Below are positions 8,749 to 16,441 of a DNA stretch of 64,000 nucleotides, in pieces (the stretch's first letter is position 1; the number at the start of each line of letters is the position of its first letter). This DNA is from Peribacillus frigoritolerans (GTDB taxonomy: Bacteria; Bacillota; Bacilli; Bacillales; DSM-1321). Below the pieces are notes generated by a model. That model was not told the DNA's origin. It did no database searches and saw only the letters and a list, made by a program, of their open reading frames with translations. The DNA lies in NCBI RefSeq assembly GCF_030676415.1, contig NZ_JAUUTW010000009.1, positions 62,001 to 126,000 of the forward strand. Reading direction: 5' to 3'. The translations under genes were made by a program, and so were the position numbers.

Positions 8749-9289
8749 TTCTCTATCAAATGCTTGAAAGGGGGGATTGCTCCTGATAAAAGGTAGTTTA
8801 CTACATCTCTAGGGACAAAAAATAAGGGTTTAGAATCAACTTCAGCCTATGAAATAGAAGATATATTGCAAGGTCAAACCAAGTCTTTTGTCACGTTTAT
8901 AGCAAAAGCCTTGGGGAAATTCTTCGAATGCCTTTTCCTGAGTTTTTTCTATAAATTGTAAGTCTTATTGTTGAAACAGTGAGAGATCAGTCAGAGCTAA
9001 GTCTATAGTTTATTGAAAATGAAAGCGTTTACCCACTGTCTCTTTGGTCCAATGCCAAAATTGGAAAACCTGATAATTTATATCGTTGGAAATATCTTTC
9101 TTATTGAAGGAGTAGTGGAAAAGATTCATGACATTTTATTTTACGGAGTGCAGATCACAATTATTAAAACGTATAAGTCAGCACTCATCAAGAAGTAAAA
9201 GAACACGTTGTTAATGTTCATAGGTAAAAGAGTAAAGGATATGACGGAATAAACATGAAATTCGATATATGTAGTGTCAAAACCTTTAA
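8749..9289. other. Leader region before the monooxygenase operon
   Basis: No convincing gene. It contains the cre-like site at 9020. A weakly coding-like stretch at about 8840-8960 (STSAYEIEDILQGQTKSF in one frame) may be the tail of a lost oxidoreductase gene. Confidence 0.4.
9020..9033. promoter_or_regulatory. cre-like site (carbon catabolite control)
   Basis: ATGAAAGCGTTTACC fits the Bacillus CcpA consensus WTGAAARCGYTTWNN. It lies about 360 bases before the monooxygenase start. Confidence 0.5.
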
Positions 9290-9309
9290 TGTATACACAA
9301 TACATAATA
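9290..9309. promoter_or_regulatory. GTATAC half-operator before the monooxygenase
   Basis: TGTATACACAATACATAATA matches the right arm of the perfect 16107-16138 palindrome with one base difference. The left arm is not conserved. It lies 86 bases before the oxygenase start, consistent with control by the same regulator. Confidence 0.5.
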
Positions 9310-9394
9310 CACCACACATAATACAATTAAGGTTCGCTGTTAAGCTGTTAAATGTTTCTTGTTTTCTTATTCAAACTTATAGGAGGAATCAGGT

Positions 9395-10861
9395 ATGGTT
9401 AGAACAGGTAAAGAATATTTACAGACATTGAAAGATGATAGAGCAATCTATATAAATGGGGAACGGGTACAGGATGTGACGACCCACCCAGCTTTTACAG
9501 GAATTACACATACCATTGCAGGCTTATACGATTTAGCATCAGATGAATCTCAGAATATGACATACAAAACTGAGGACGGTACGCTAGCAAATAAAATATA
9601 TATGATTCCAAGGAGCCGGGAAGAACTTAAAGAGAGAAGATTGGCGATTTCTAAATGGTCTGAAGCAACTTGTGGATTTGTCGGAAGAAGTCCTGATCAC
9701 GTCGCCAGCTTTTTGGCTGCTTTTGCCAGTTCACCCGAAGTGTTTGATCGTGGAGGAGAAGGTTATGGAAATAATGTTTTGAATTTCTATAAACATGTGC
9801 GAGATGAGGATTTGTATGTAACATACGTTATTATTCCACCACAAATTGATCGAAGTAAAGCAGCTCATGAGCAGGAAGATAAATTTCTACCAGTTGGAGT
9901 GTACGAAGAAAGAGAAGATGGAATTATTGTTCGAGGTTCTCAAATGCTCGGTACTGCATCAGCGGTATCAGATTACTTATTTGTAAGTTGCCTTACACCA
10001 CTCAGACCTGGTGATGAAGATTATGCTTTGTCTTTTGTACTGCCGATTCATGCAAAAGGATTAAAGTTTTATGCGAGACCTGGTTATGCAGAAAAATCAC
10101 CAAGCACATTTGATTACCCATTATCCTCTCGTTTTGATGAAAGCGATTCATTAGTTGTTTTTGACGATGTATTTATTCCTTGGCAAGATATTTTTGTTTA
10201 CAAAAATATTGACATCGTGAGAGCTCAGTTCCATGAAACACCAGCTCACGTATTAGGCAATAACCAAGCACAAATAAGATTTAGCAATAAATTGAAATTT
10301 TTGATTGGTGCTGCTCGAAAAGTTGCTGCTATGAATGGAATTGATAAAATCCCTTCAGTCCAAGAGAAGTTAGGGGAACTTGCTTCTATTGCGGCTTCTG
10401 TAGAAGGTAATCTTTTAGCTTCTGAATATAATTGTACCATCGACAAAAACGGTGTGGCACGACCGAATCCACGTTTTCTTTATGGAGTAGTAGGTCAACA
10501 GGAAACTATTTATGCTTCCACTATCAAAATTTTAAGGGAGTTATGCGGTGGAGGTGTTTTACAATTACCATCTTCATATAAAGAACTCATCAATCCTGAA
10601 ACGAAAGATGATATGTATCAATATATACGTTCTACGGGAGTTGGGGCTGAGGAGAAAATTAAACTATTTAAGTTAGTATGGGATATCATTGGTTCAGAAT
10701 TTGGAGGCAGACATCAACAGTATGAAATGTTCTATAATGGTGCACCTTTCGTAACGAAAGGCTTTTCATTTAGAAATTACGGATATGATGAGCCGGTTCA
10801 AATGGTGGATAAATTTTTAGAAAGCTATTCTCTTCCCACTCAGGTGAAAGAACTAATATAA
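9395..10861 (+). CDS. HpaB-family FADH2-dependent monooxygenase, oxygenase component
   Basis: The 488-residue protein matches the 4-hydroxyphenylacetate 3-monooxygenase large subunit family along its length. Visible features are RTGKEYLQTLKDDRAIYING at the N-terminus, GFVGRSPDHVASF, VFDDVFIPWQDIFVY, and REYCGG-like LRELCGGG near the C-terminus. Such enzymes hydroxylate aromatic or heteroaromatic rings with reduced flavin supplied by a partner. The partner is the flavin reductase at 14603. AGGAGG lies eight bases before the ATG. Substrate is uncertain: the amidases beside it suggest a nitrogen-containing ring rather than 4-hydroxyphenylacetate. Confidence 0.85.
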   Translation: MVRTGKEYLQTLKDDRAIYINGERVQDVTTHPAFTGITHTIAGLYDLASDESQNMTYKTEDGTLANKIYMIPRSREELKERRLAISKWSEATCGFVGRSPDHVASFLAAFASSPEVFDRGGEGYGNNVLNFYKHVRDEDLYVTYVIIPPQIDRSKAAHEQEDKFLPVGVYEEREDGIIVRGSQMLGTASAVSDYLFVSCLTPLRPGDEDYALSFVLPIHAKGLKFYARPGYAEKSPSTFDYPLSSRFDESDSLVVFDDVFIPWQDIFVYKNIDIVRAQFHETPAHVLGNNQAQIRFSNKLKFLIGAARKVAAMNGIDKIPSVQEKLGELASIAASVEGNLLASEYNCTIDKNGVARPNPRFLYGVVGQQETIYASTIKILRELCGGGVLQLPSSYKELINPETKDDMYQYIRSTGVGAEEKIKLFKLVWDIIGSEFGGRHQQYEMFYNGAPFVTKGFSFRNYGYDEPVQMVDKFLESYSLPTQVKELI

Positions 10862-10880
10862 ATGAAAGGATGTTGAAGAA

Positions 10881-11672
10881 ATGAAAATTGCATCAATACA
10901 ATTAGAGATTAAAGATAGTGAATCTAAATCTGCTCGTATCGATCGTGTGGAGTCAATGGTTGATGGATTAAAAGGACAAGATTTAATCGTTTTGCCTGAA
11001 ACGTGGGCAACGGGGTACTTTTCATTTGACCGTTATATTGACGAATCAGAAGAACTGAATGGGAATTTTGTACAACGTTTCTCCTCAAAGGCCAAGGAAG
11101 TTAATTCATATATATTTGCAGGTAGTTTTATAGAAAAAAATAATGGAAAATACTACAACACAAGTGTTCTATTTTCTCCTGATGGGACACTTATAGGAAC
11201 CTATCGAAAAATGCATTTATTTCGTTATGGTTCAAAGGAAGGTCAAATATTGACGAGAGGAAATGAAACAACTGTAGTAGATACAGAATTCGGGAAAGTT
11301 GGCTTATCAACTTGCTATGATTTACGATTTCCTGAATTGTATCGTGCAGAAGTAGATTTAGGAGCAGAATTACTTCTAGTTACATCTGCTTGGCCACATA
11401 GAAGGCTGGAGCATTGGAAATTATTCAATTCAGTTCGAGCATTGGAAAACCAGTGTTTCTTGATTTCGAGTAATTGTGTTGGTAATACTAATGACGTCCT
11501 TTTAGCTGGTCATAGTCAAGTGGTTGATCCATGGGGGATTGTTGTGGCTGCCGGAGGAGATGAAGAAACTATTATAAAAACAGAGATTGATCCATCTCAG
11601 GTCACTAAAATTCGTGATGTATTCCCTAATTTGAAGCATCGAGTCTTAGATAGACAGGAGGAATTCAGTTGA
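10881..11672 (+). CDS. Nitrilase-superfamily amidohydrolase (omega-amidase-like)
   Basis: A 263-residue carbon-nitrogen hydrolase. The catalytic triad is readable as Glu40 (LPETWATGYF), Lys110 (YRKMHLFRYG) and Cys145 (STCYDLRFPELYR). The RKMHLF and CYDLRFPELY forms are closest to the Nit2/YafV omega-amidase branch, which hydrolyses 2-oxo-dicarboxylic acid monoamides. It lies 20 bases after the oxygenase gene and overlaps the next gene by four bases. It probably releases ammonia from a ring-cleavage product. The substrate is inferred. Confidence 0.85.
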   Translation: MKIASIQLEIKDSESKSARIDRVESMVDGLKGQDLIVLPETWATGYFSFDRYIDESEELNGNFVQRFSSKAKEVNSYIFAGSFIEKNNGKYYNTSVLFSPDGTLIGTYRKMHLFRYGSKEGQILTRGNETTVVDTEFGKVGLSTCYDLRFPELYRAEVDLGAELLLVTSAWPHRRLEHWKLFNSVRALENQCFLISSNCVGNTNDVLLAGHSQVVDPWGIVVAAGGDEETIIKTEIDPSQVTKIRDVFPNLKHRVLDRQEEFS

Positions 11673-12346
11673 TAAATATTAATGTTTGTGGAAGAAATAT
11701 TGTCGCAGATCCTAAACGATTACTTATTGCCGGCTATACGGGAAAAGACCAGGAGTCTGTAAAAAAACATATTGATGAATTGAAGGAGATCGGCGTTCCA
11801 GCTCCTCCGCAAGTTCCGATGATTTACGATCTTTCAACAAATCTTATTACAACAAATCAGTCAATTTCAGTTATTCAAGAAAATAGCAGCGGAGAAGCAG
11901 AAGTGGTCATAATGAAAATGGAAGGGAAATGGTATTTAGGACTAGGTAGTGATCACACGGACCGTGAGCTTGAAAAAGTGTCAATTCAGAAATCCAAACA
12001 AGTATGCAGCAAGCCTATTTCAACACAATTTTGGCCCTTGGATGACGTAAAAGATCGATGGGATGACATTGAAATGAGAAGCTGGATGATTGTTGATGGG
12101 GTGAAAAAAGAGTACCAAACAGGCAAACTGGAAGAATTCTTGCATCCTAAAGAATTGCTCAAAATTATAGAGGAACGTGGATATGATAGTGAGGATATGA
12201 TTGTGTTTTGCGGAACATTACCAATTAAAAATGGTGAATTTATTTATGGGGAAGCATTTTCAGCAGAATTATATGATCGTTTAACGGATAACAAAATTCA
12301 ATTAAATTATCAGGTTCATATTTTAGTGGATGCGGAGGCAGTATGA
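11669..12346 (+). CDS. DUF2848-family protein
   Basis: A 225-residue protein whose motif GLGSDHTDRELE, plus CSKPISTQFWPLDDV and KLEEFLHP, identifies DUF2848. This family often sits beside fumarylacetoacetate-hydrolase-like and amidase genes, but its reaction is not established to my knowledge. It starts at a TTG overlapping the preceding TGA (TTGA), with AGGAGG seven bases upstream. Tight coupling to the amidase argues for a shared pathway. A hydrolase or lyase role is a guess. Confidence 0.8.
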   Translation: MININVCGRNIVADPKRLLIAGYTGKDQESVKKHIDELKEIGVPAPPQVPMIYDLSTNLITTNQSISVIQENSSGEAEVVIMKMEGKWYLGLGSDHTDRELEKVSIQKSKQVCSKPISTQFWPLDDVKDRWDDIEMRSWMIVDGVKKEYQTGKLEEFLHPKELLKIIEERGYDSEDMIVFCGTLPIKNGEFIYGEAFSAELYDRLTDNKIQLNYQVHILVDAEAV

Positions 12347-12347
12347 C

Positions 12348-13064
12348 ATGGGAAAATCAGAAATGAAAATGGTTAGAAAACCAGAAATTGAATTTGTAAA
12401 GTATAAAACCTTTGAGGCTGTACCTTCAAAAACTGTAGAAGGTGCATCCCAACGAATTATTGCGCAGATTCCAGATACTAATGTGGCAACTCGCATTCTT
12501 GAACTAGAGGCAGGTACTGATACATCCCCAGATGGAGTACAAGTCCATGATTTTTGGGAAGAATTATATATTATTGAGGGATCCTTAATTGATTTACGTC
12601 TAAATGAGGAATTTACAGAAGGAATGGTTGCTTGCCGTCCTCCTGGGATGGAGCATGGACCATGGAAATCACCTAATGGTTGCAGGATATTCGAAGTTCG
12701 CTATTATGCAGATCAGAATAAAGAAGAACATGAATTTGTCGATCATACCACTTTTGAAGCGCAGCCTTTTAGTAAGGTTAAGAGCCTTTCTGAAAGGATC
12801 ATTGCTTCTGACCCTACTACAGGAGTCGCTACAAGAATTCTTCATAATGGTCCAGGGACAGACACTTCTCCTAATGGAGTGCAAGTCCACGATTTTTGGG
12901 AAGAATTATATATTATTGAAGGATCTTTAATCGATCTACGTCTAAATGAGGAATTTACAGCAGGAATGGTTGCTTGCCGTCCTCCTGGGATGGAGCATGG
13001 ACCGTGGAAATCACCAGATGGCTGTAAGATTTTCGAGGTCCGTTACTACTCCAAGGAACAATAA
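12348..13064 (+). CDS. Bicupin protein with a tandem internal duplication
   Basis: A 238-residue protein made of two cupin units that are nearly the same. The second copy is offset by 114 residues (342 bases). Both contain HDFWEELYIIEGSLIDLRLN and ACRPPGMEHGPWKSP; His67/His181 and His104/His218 are likely metal ligands. The pattern resembles ChrR-type cupins. I chose the ATG at 12348 because GGAGG lies nine bases upstream. It could be a small dioxygenase, isomerase or metal-binding accessory. A third, broken unit lies at 13429. Confidence 0.85.
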   Translation: MGKSEMKMVRKPEIEFVKYKTFEAVPSKTVEGASQRIIAQIPDTNVATRILELEAGTDTSPDGVQVHDFWEELYIIEGSLIDLRLNEEFTEGMVACRPPGMEHGPWKSPNGCRIFEVRYYADQNKEEHEFVDHTTFEAQPFSKVKSLSERIIASDPTTGVATRILHNGPGTDTSPNGVQVHDFWEELYIIEGSLIDLRLNEEFTAGMVACRPPGMEHGPWKSPDGCKIFEVRYYSKEQ

Positions 13065-13126
13065 ACAGGTAGGTGTTAAACGAATCAGATCCTGCATTCC
13101 TATACGAATATGGTAATCTATCAAAT

Positions 13127-13162
13127 GGCTTCTCGTGACATTAAACAACGAGGGGCCTTTTA
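13127..13162 (+). terminator. Terminator of the monooxygenase operon
   Basis: GGCTTCTCGT pairs with ACGAGGGGCC (two G-U pairs) and is followed by TTTTATCTC. It lies 63 bases past the bicupin stop. Confidence 0.6.
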
Positions 13163-13164
13163 TC

Positions 13165-13250
13165 TCTGATACATTCTTACGCAGGATCCAAGTGCTGAAT
13201 GCTCAAATTGATAATTGGATTACCTCAGGAAGTAAGTAACTGAATTTTTC
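13165..13250. other. Unrecognised coding-like remnant
   Basis: One frame reads DTFLRRIQVLNAQIDNWITS and then a stop. Another at about 13335-13420 reads EDKTEDEETKEHVCKCLDEL. Both look like pieces of lost genes, but I cannot assign them. Confidence 0.25.
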
Positions 13251-13284
13251 GTGTAATGGATTATGTATACAGAATCCATTACAC
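13251..13284. promoter_or_regulatory. 34-bp GTATAC-centred palindrome
   Basis: The arms GTGTAATGGATT and AATCCATTACAC are perfect complements around ATGTATACAG, so only one base pair of 34 fails. T and A runs flank the arms. It precedes the cupin remnant and the FAD synthetase gene, and is probably an operator of the same class as 16107. Hairpin termination is an alternative. Confidence 0.6.
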
Positions 13285-13428
13285 AAAAACTTTTGGAAAC
13301 TTTTGATAGGATAATCGGATTAGCATGATTCATAAAAGAAGATAAAACAGAGGATGAAGAAACAAAAGAACATGTGTGTAAGTGTCTAGATGAGTTGAAG
13401 GATAAAAATTTGATTTTCTTGCTTAAAT

Positions 13429-13650
13429 TTGTGCTTATGCTCTTTCATCAGGTGTACTAACTTGGAATCGTTAACAAATGGCGTGCGCATTCAATTGTTG
13501 GATGAATATGGAATATTTGTTTTTTACTTAGAATTAAATGAAAAATTTACAGCAGGAATGGTTGATGTCTGTCCACCGGGCACGAAACATGGTCCTTGGA
13601 AGTTACCAAACGGATGCAAGGTTTTTGAAGTCCAGTATTACACCAAATAA
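13429..13650 (+). pseudogene. Decayed third cupin unit
   Basis: The last 40 codons follow the bicupin closely: LNEKFTAGMV, CPPGTKHGPWKLPNGCKVFE, then VQYYTK. The first half, including the metal-binding HDFWEE region, has been replaced by unrelated sequence (RIQLLDEYGIFVFYLE is partly collinear). It therefore lacks half the ligands. It is a degenerate copy of the unit duplicated in 12348-13064. Confidence 0.75.
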
Positions 13651-13715
13651 AATCGAGTAAACATTTTTTCCTAATTGATAAAAAACCATTATCTTGATGA
13701 CGGAGGAGGTGAAGC

Positions 13716-14579
13716 ATGTTGGAAGTATTCCATTTAGCACATCCACTAAAGGAATCCCTATATACAAGGGAGCCTCACGTAATGGCATTAGGTTTTTTTG
13801 ATGGTGTTCATTTAGGTCATCAATCTCTGTTAAAGCAGGCCAAAAGTATAGCCGAGAAAAACAAACTTAAATTCACGGCGATGACCTTCGATCCACATCC
13901 AAATGAAGTAATCAAATTGGAGAAGGATTGGAGATATTTAACTCCTCTCGCTTTAAAGATTGAAAGAATGGCTGCTATTGGAGTGGACAAACTTTTTGTC
14001 ATAAAGTTTAATTTATCATTTGCTTCCCTTCAGCCATCTGATTTTATTAAACAATATGTTTTAGGTCTTCAAGCTAAACACATAGTAGTAGGATTTGACT
14101 TTACCTTTGGGAATAAAGCTCAGGGTACTGTTGATTATTTGCAAAAAGTGAGCAAATACAACCCCTTTGATGTAACCGTCATTTCAAAACAGGTACATAA
14201 TGACGAAAAAATTAGTTCAACTTTAATTAGAAAAATAGTAAGCGACGGAGATGTCCACCTTGTACCTTGCTATTTGGGACATCATTTTGAAATTAAAGGT
14301 TTCGTTTTTAATTCAAATAGACATAAACATGAGAAAAAGAAAAATATGGTGATCTATATCGAAAATAAATATATCCTGCCAAGACCAGGTATATATAGTG
14401 TGGAAATTAAAAACAAGAACAAAACTTGTCATGGCTTATTTATAAGATATGGGTCTAGCAAGAGAAATGATGAAATAAGCGGTCAAATTATAGAATGGCT
14501 GAAGGGAGGTGTTGTGGAAGAATTGACAGTTAAATTCATAAAACAGATACCTTTTGAGTCAATGGCTCAGTATAGTTAA
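13716..14579 (+). CDS. RibF-like FAD synthetase in the monooxygenase cluster
   Basis: A 287-residue relative of bifunctional riboflavin kinase/FAD synthetase. The N-terminal adenylyltransferase domain is well kept: LGFFDGVHLGHQSLL, TFDPHPNEV, VVGFDFTFGNKAQGTVD and ISSTLIRKIVSDGDV. The C-terminal kinase half is diverged: the usual PTAN motif is missing and the loop is lysine-rich (NRHKHEKKKN). It may therefore make FAD from FMN only. GGAGGAGGTG precedes the ATG. It lies 23 bases before the flavin reductase, so it likely supplies flavin to the oxygenase. Confidence 0.85.
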   Translation: MLEVFHLAHPLKESLYTREPHVMALGFFDGVHLGHQSLLKQAKSIAEKNKLKFTAMTFDPHPNEVIKLEKDWRYLTPLALKIERMAAIGVDKLFVIKFNLSFASLQPSDFIKQYVLGLQAKHIVVGFDFTFGNKAQGTVDYLQKVSKYNPFDVTVISKQVHNDEKISSTLIRKIVSDGDVHLVPCYLGHHFEIKGFVFNSNRHKHEKKKNMVIYIENKYILPRPGIYSVEIKNKNKTCHGLFIRYGSSKRNDEISGQIIEWLKGGVVEELTVKFIKQIPFESMAQYS

Positions 14580-14602
14580 AATTTTAAGGAGGTTACAAAC
14601 TG

Positions 14603-15064
14603 ATGGATGATAGAAATTTCAGAAATGCGATGGGGAAATTTGCTACAGGAGTAACAGTCATTACAACACTTTTAGAAGATGAAGCACACGGTATGACGGC
14701 GAATGCATTTATGTCAGTTTCCCTTAATCCAAGATTGGTCTTAATATCTATAGGCGAAAAAGCTAAAATGCTAGATAAAATTAATGAGTCTGGAAAATTT
14801 GCTGTAAATATATTGTCTGATGCTCAAAAAGAGTTATCCATGCATTTTGCGGGGCAAATTAAAGAAAACCGTCAGATTGAATTTGGCTGGATAAATGAAC
14901 TGCCAGTAATAAAAGATGCTATAGCAAACATTGTATGTAAGGTCCATAGTAAACAAATAGCTGGGGACCATATACTCTTTATTGGAGAAGTAACTGATAT
15001 CGTCATTAGCGAAGGGGCACCACTAGCCTTCTATGAAGGAAAATACGGCAAAATACTCAGCTAA
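14603..15064 (+). CDS. Flavin reductase (HpaC-like partner of the oxygenase)
   Basis: A 153-residue short-chain flavin reductase. It begins FRNAMGKFATGVTVITT and carries GMTANAFMSVSLNPRLVLIS and FAVNILSDAQ, the flavin-binding signatures. It should reduce FAD with NAD(P)H and hand it to the HpaB-type oxygenase. AAGGAGG lies upstream at good spacing, and it follows the FAD synthetase by 23 bases. A decayed second copy of the gene sits at 16262. Confidence 0.9.
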   Translation: MDDRNFRNAMGKFATGVTVITTLLEDEAHGMTANAFMSVSLNPRLVLISIGEKAKMLDKINESGKFAVNILSDAQKELSMHFAGQIKENRQIEFGWINELPVIKDAIANIVCKVHSKQIAGDHILFIGEVTDIVISEGAPLAFYEGKYGKILS

Positions 15065-15221
15065 TCAGCTATAGGGAAAGAATGATAAAGGCAGGATTAT
15101 TGTTTAAGTTTGATAATTAAAGTTGTGTTGAAAAGACTTGAATCCCAACTTGGAGCGTACTGGTTTCTTAATAAAGCGATGATCCTGTTTCGTGTTATTT
15201 GAAAAGACCGTATAGCTTTCT

Positions 15222-15235
15222 TGAAAACGCTTTGT
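15222..15235. promoter_or_regulatory. cre-like site before the IclR gene
   Basis: TTGAAAACGCTTTGT fits WTGAAARCGYTTWNN. It lies 21 bases before the start codon, where CcpA binding would block transcription. Confidence 0.45.
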
Positions 15236-15256
15236 TTTGTTAAGGAGGGGAAACTC

Positions 15257-16063
15257 ATGCAAAGCAAAAATAAGACAACCGTCAGATCAATGGATATCCT
15301 TAATCTTTTCTTGACGCATACAAAGTTAAGTTTTAATGAAATCGTACATTTTTCAGGGATACCGAAAACATCTGTTCATCGAATGGTCATGTCACTTGAA
15401 GAGATGGGTCTTCTTCATAAAGAAAGTGATGGAAAATATTCACTTGGCCTGTTATTTCTTCATTTTGGCCATTTAGTAGCTGAACGCTTCGATATTCGGC
15501 AGGTAGCTTTGCCGATTATGCAAAAACTTCATGATGAGGTAGGGGAAGCTGTTAATCTCATTGTACAAGATGGCAAAGAGGCAATCTACATTGAGAAACT
15601 GGATACAAAACAGCGTGTAAGGCTTAATACGGCAATTGGCCGGAGAACACCGCTTTATGCCGGAGCGTGTTCTCGTGTCATTCTCGCTTTTCAGCCACAT
15701 GATGAGCGGGAACAATATTTAGAGAAAATCGAACTGAAGTCGATCGCATCTGGAACGATTACTGATAAAGAGAGACTTCGTATTCTTCTAGAAGAGTCTC
15801 AAAAAATGGGATTTACGGTCAGTCACTCGGAACTTGAAAATTATATATCTGCGGTAGCTGCTCCTATTTTTAATAACAAAGGTTATATCATAGCGGGCAT
15901 TAGTGTTGCTGGTCTTGAGGTGAATTACCAAAAGGAGTTGTTGCCTCCATTGGTTGAAAAGATTAAGAGTGCAGCACTCGAGATTTCACAGAAATTTGGA
16001 TATACCGATAAACATGATATATCAATTTGTTCACGGTTGAGAACAAATTGCGATTGTCTTTAA
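15257..16063 (+). CDS. IclR-family regulator
   Basis: A 268-residue regulator. The winged helix occupies residues 1-65 (SFNEIVHFSGIPKTSVHRMV). The effector domain starts near FGHLVAERFDIRQVA and includes NTAIGRRTPLYAGACSRVIL and ISAVAAPIFNNKGYIIAGIS. The ATG at 15257 follows TAAGGAGGGG; an upstream in-frame start is less likely. Between the monooxygenase genes and the transporter it probably controls one or both. The ligand is unknown. Confidence 0.88.
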   Translation: MQSKNKTTVRSMDILNLFLTHTKLSFNEIVHFSGIPKTSVHRMVMSLEEMGLLHKESDGKYSLGLLFLHFGHLVAERFDIRQVALPIMQKLHDEVGEAVNLIVQDGKEAIYIEKLDTKQRVRLNTAIGRRTPLYAGACSRVILAFQPHDEREQYLEKIELKSIASGTITDKERLRILLEESQKMGFTVSHSELENYISAVAAPIFNNKGYIIAGISVAGLEVNYQKELLPPLVEKIKSAALEISQKFGYTDKHDISICSRLRTNCDCL

Positions 16064-16106
16064 GCTTTTTCACCAGAACGATTAGTGTCCTTATTTAAGG
16101 TATTTC

Positions 16107-16138
16107 TATAATGTATTGTGTATACACAATACATTATA
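16107..16138. promoter_or_regulatory. Perfect 32-bp palindrome before the MHS transporter
   Basis: The left half TATAATGTATTGTGTA is the exact reverse complement of the right half. The centre is GTGTATACAC. It lies 303 bases before the transporter start and just after the IclR gene. Similar GTATAC-centred sites stand at 7981, 9290, 13251 and 28713. It is probably the operator of a GntR/FCD-type regulator. Confidence 0.7.
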
Positions 16139-16261
16139 CGGAATACTTATGGGTTTGGAAGCTCATTAACTGCATGTTCAAGGTGATTATGAACAAGAAA
16201 GTAATACTAGAGGTAGAAGTAGCATCAATAAACAACGTAGGGGTTAGAATTTGACCTCGTA

Positions 16262-16384
16262 TGTCAGGAGCAAAGTAAGCAAATAGCAGGAGATCAGACT
16301 CTATTTATCGGGGAAGTAACCTAGTTCGTTATTAATGATGGTGAACCTTTAACCTTCTATTAAAGGAAATGTAGAGGAATAGTG
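16262..16384 (+). pseudogene. Decayed second copy of the flavin reductase
   Basis: The DNA aligns with the last 40 codons of the flavin reductase at 14603. Readable pieces are SKQIAGDQTLFIGEV, then, after an in-frame stop, FVINDGEPLTFY and another stop. The start and centre of the gene are gone. It lies just before the transporter. Confidence 0.8.
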
Positions 16385-16441
16385 ATCTTCACATCCAAGA
16401 ATCCACATCCAGAAATTCAACTAATCCGGAGGTGTATTAAA

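Noticed and set aside
9013-9198. 61-residue frame before the monooxygenase
   Set aside because: It begins within a cre-like site and has no ribosome binding site.
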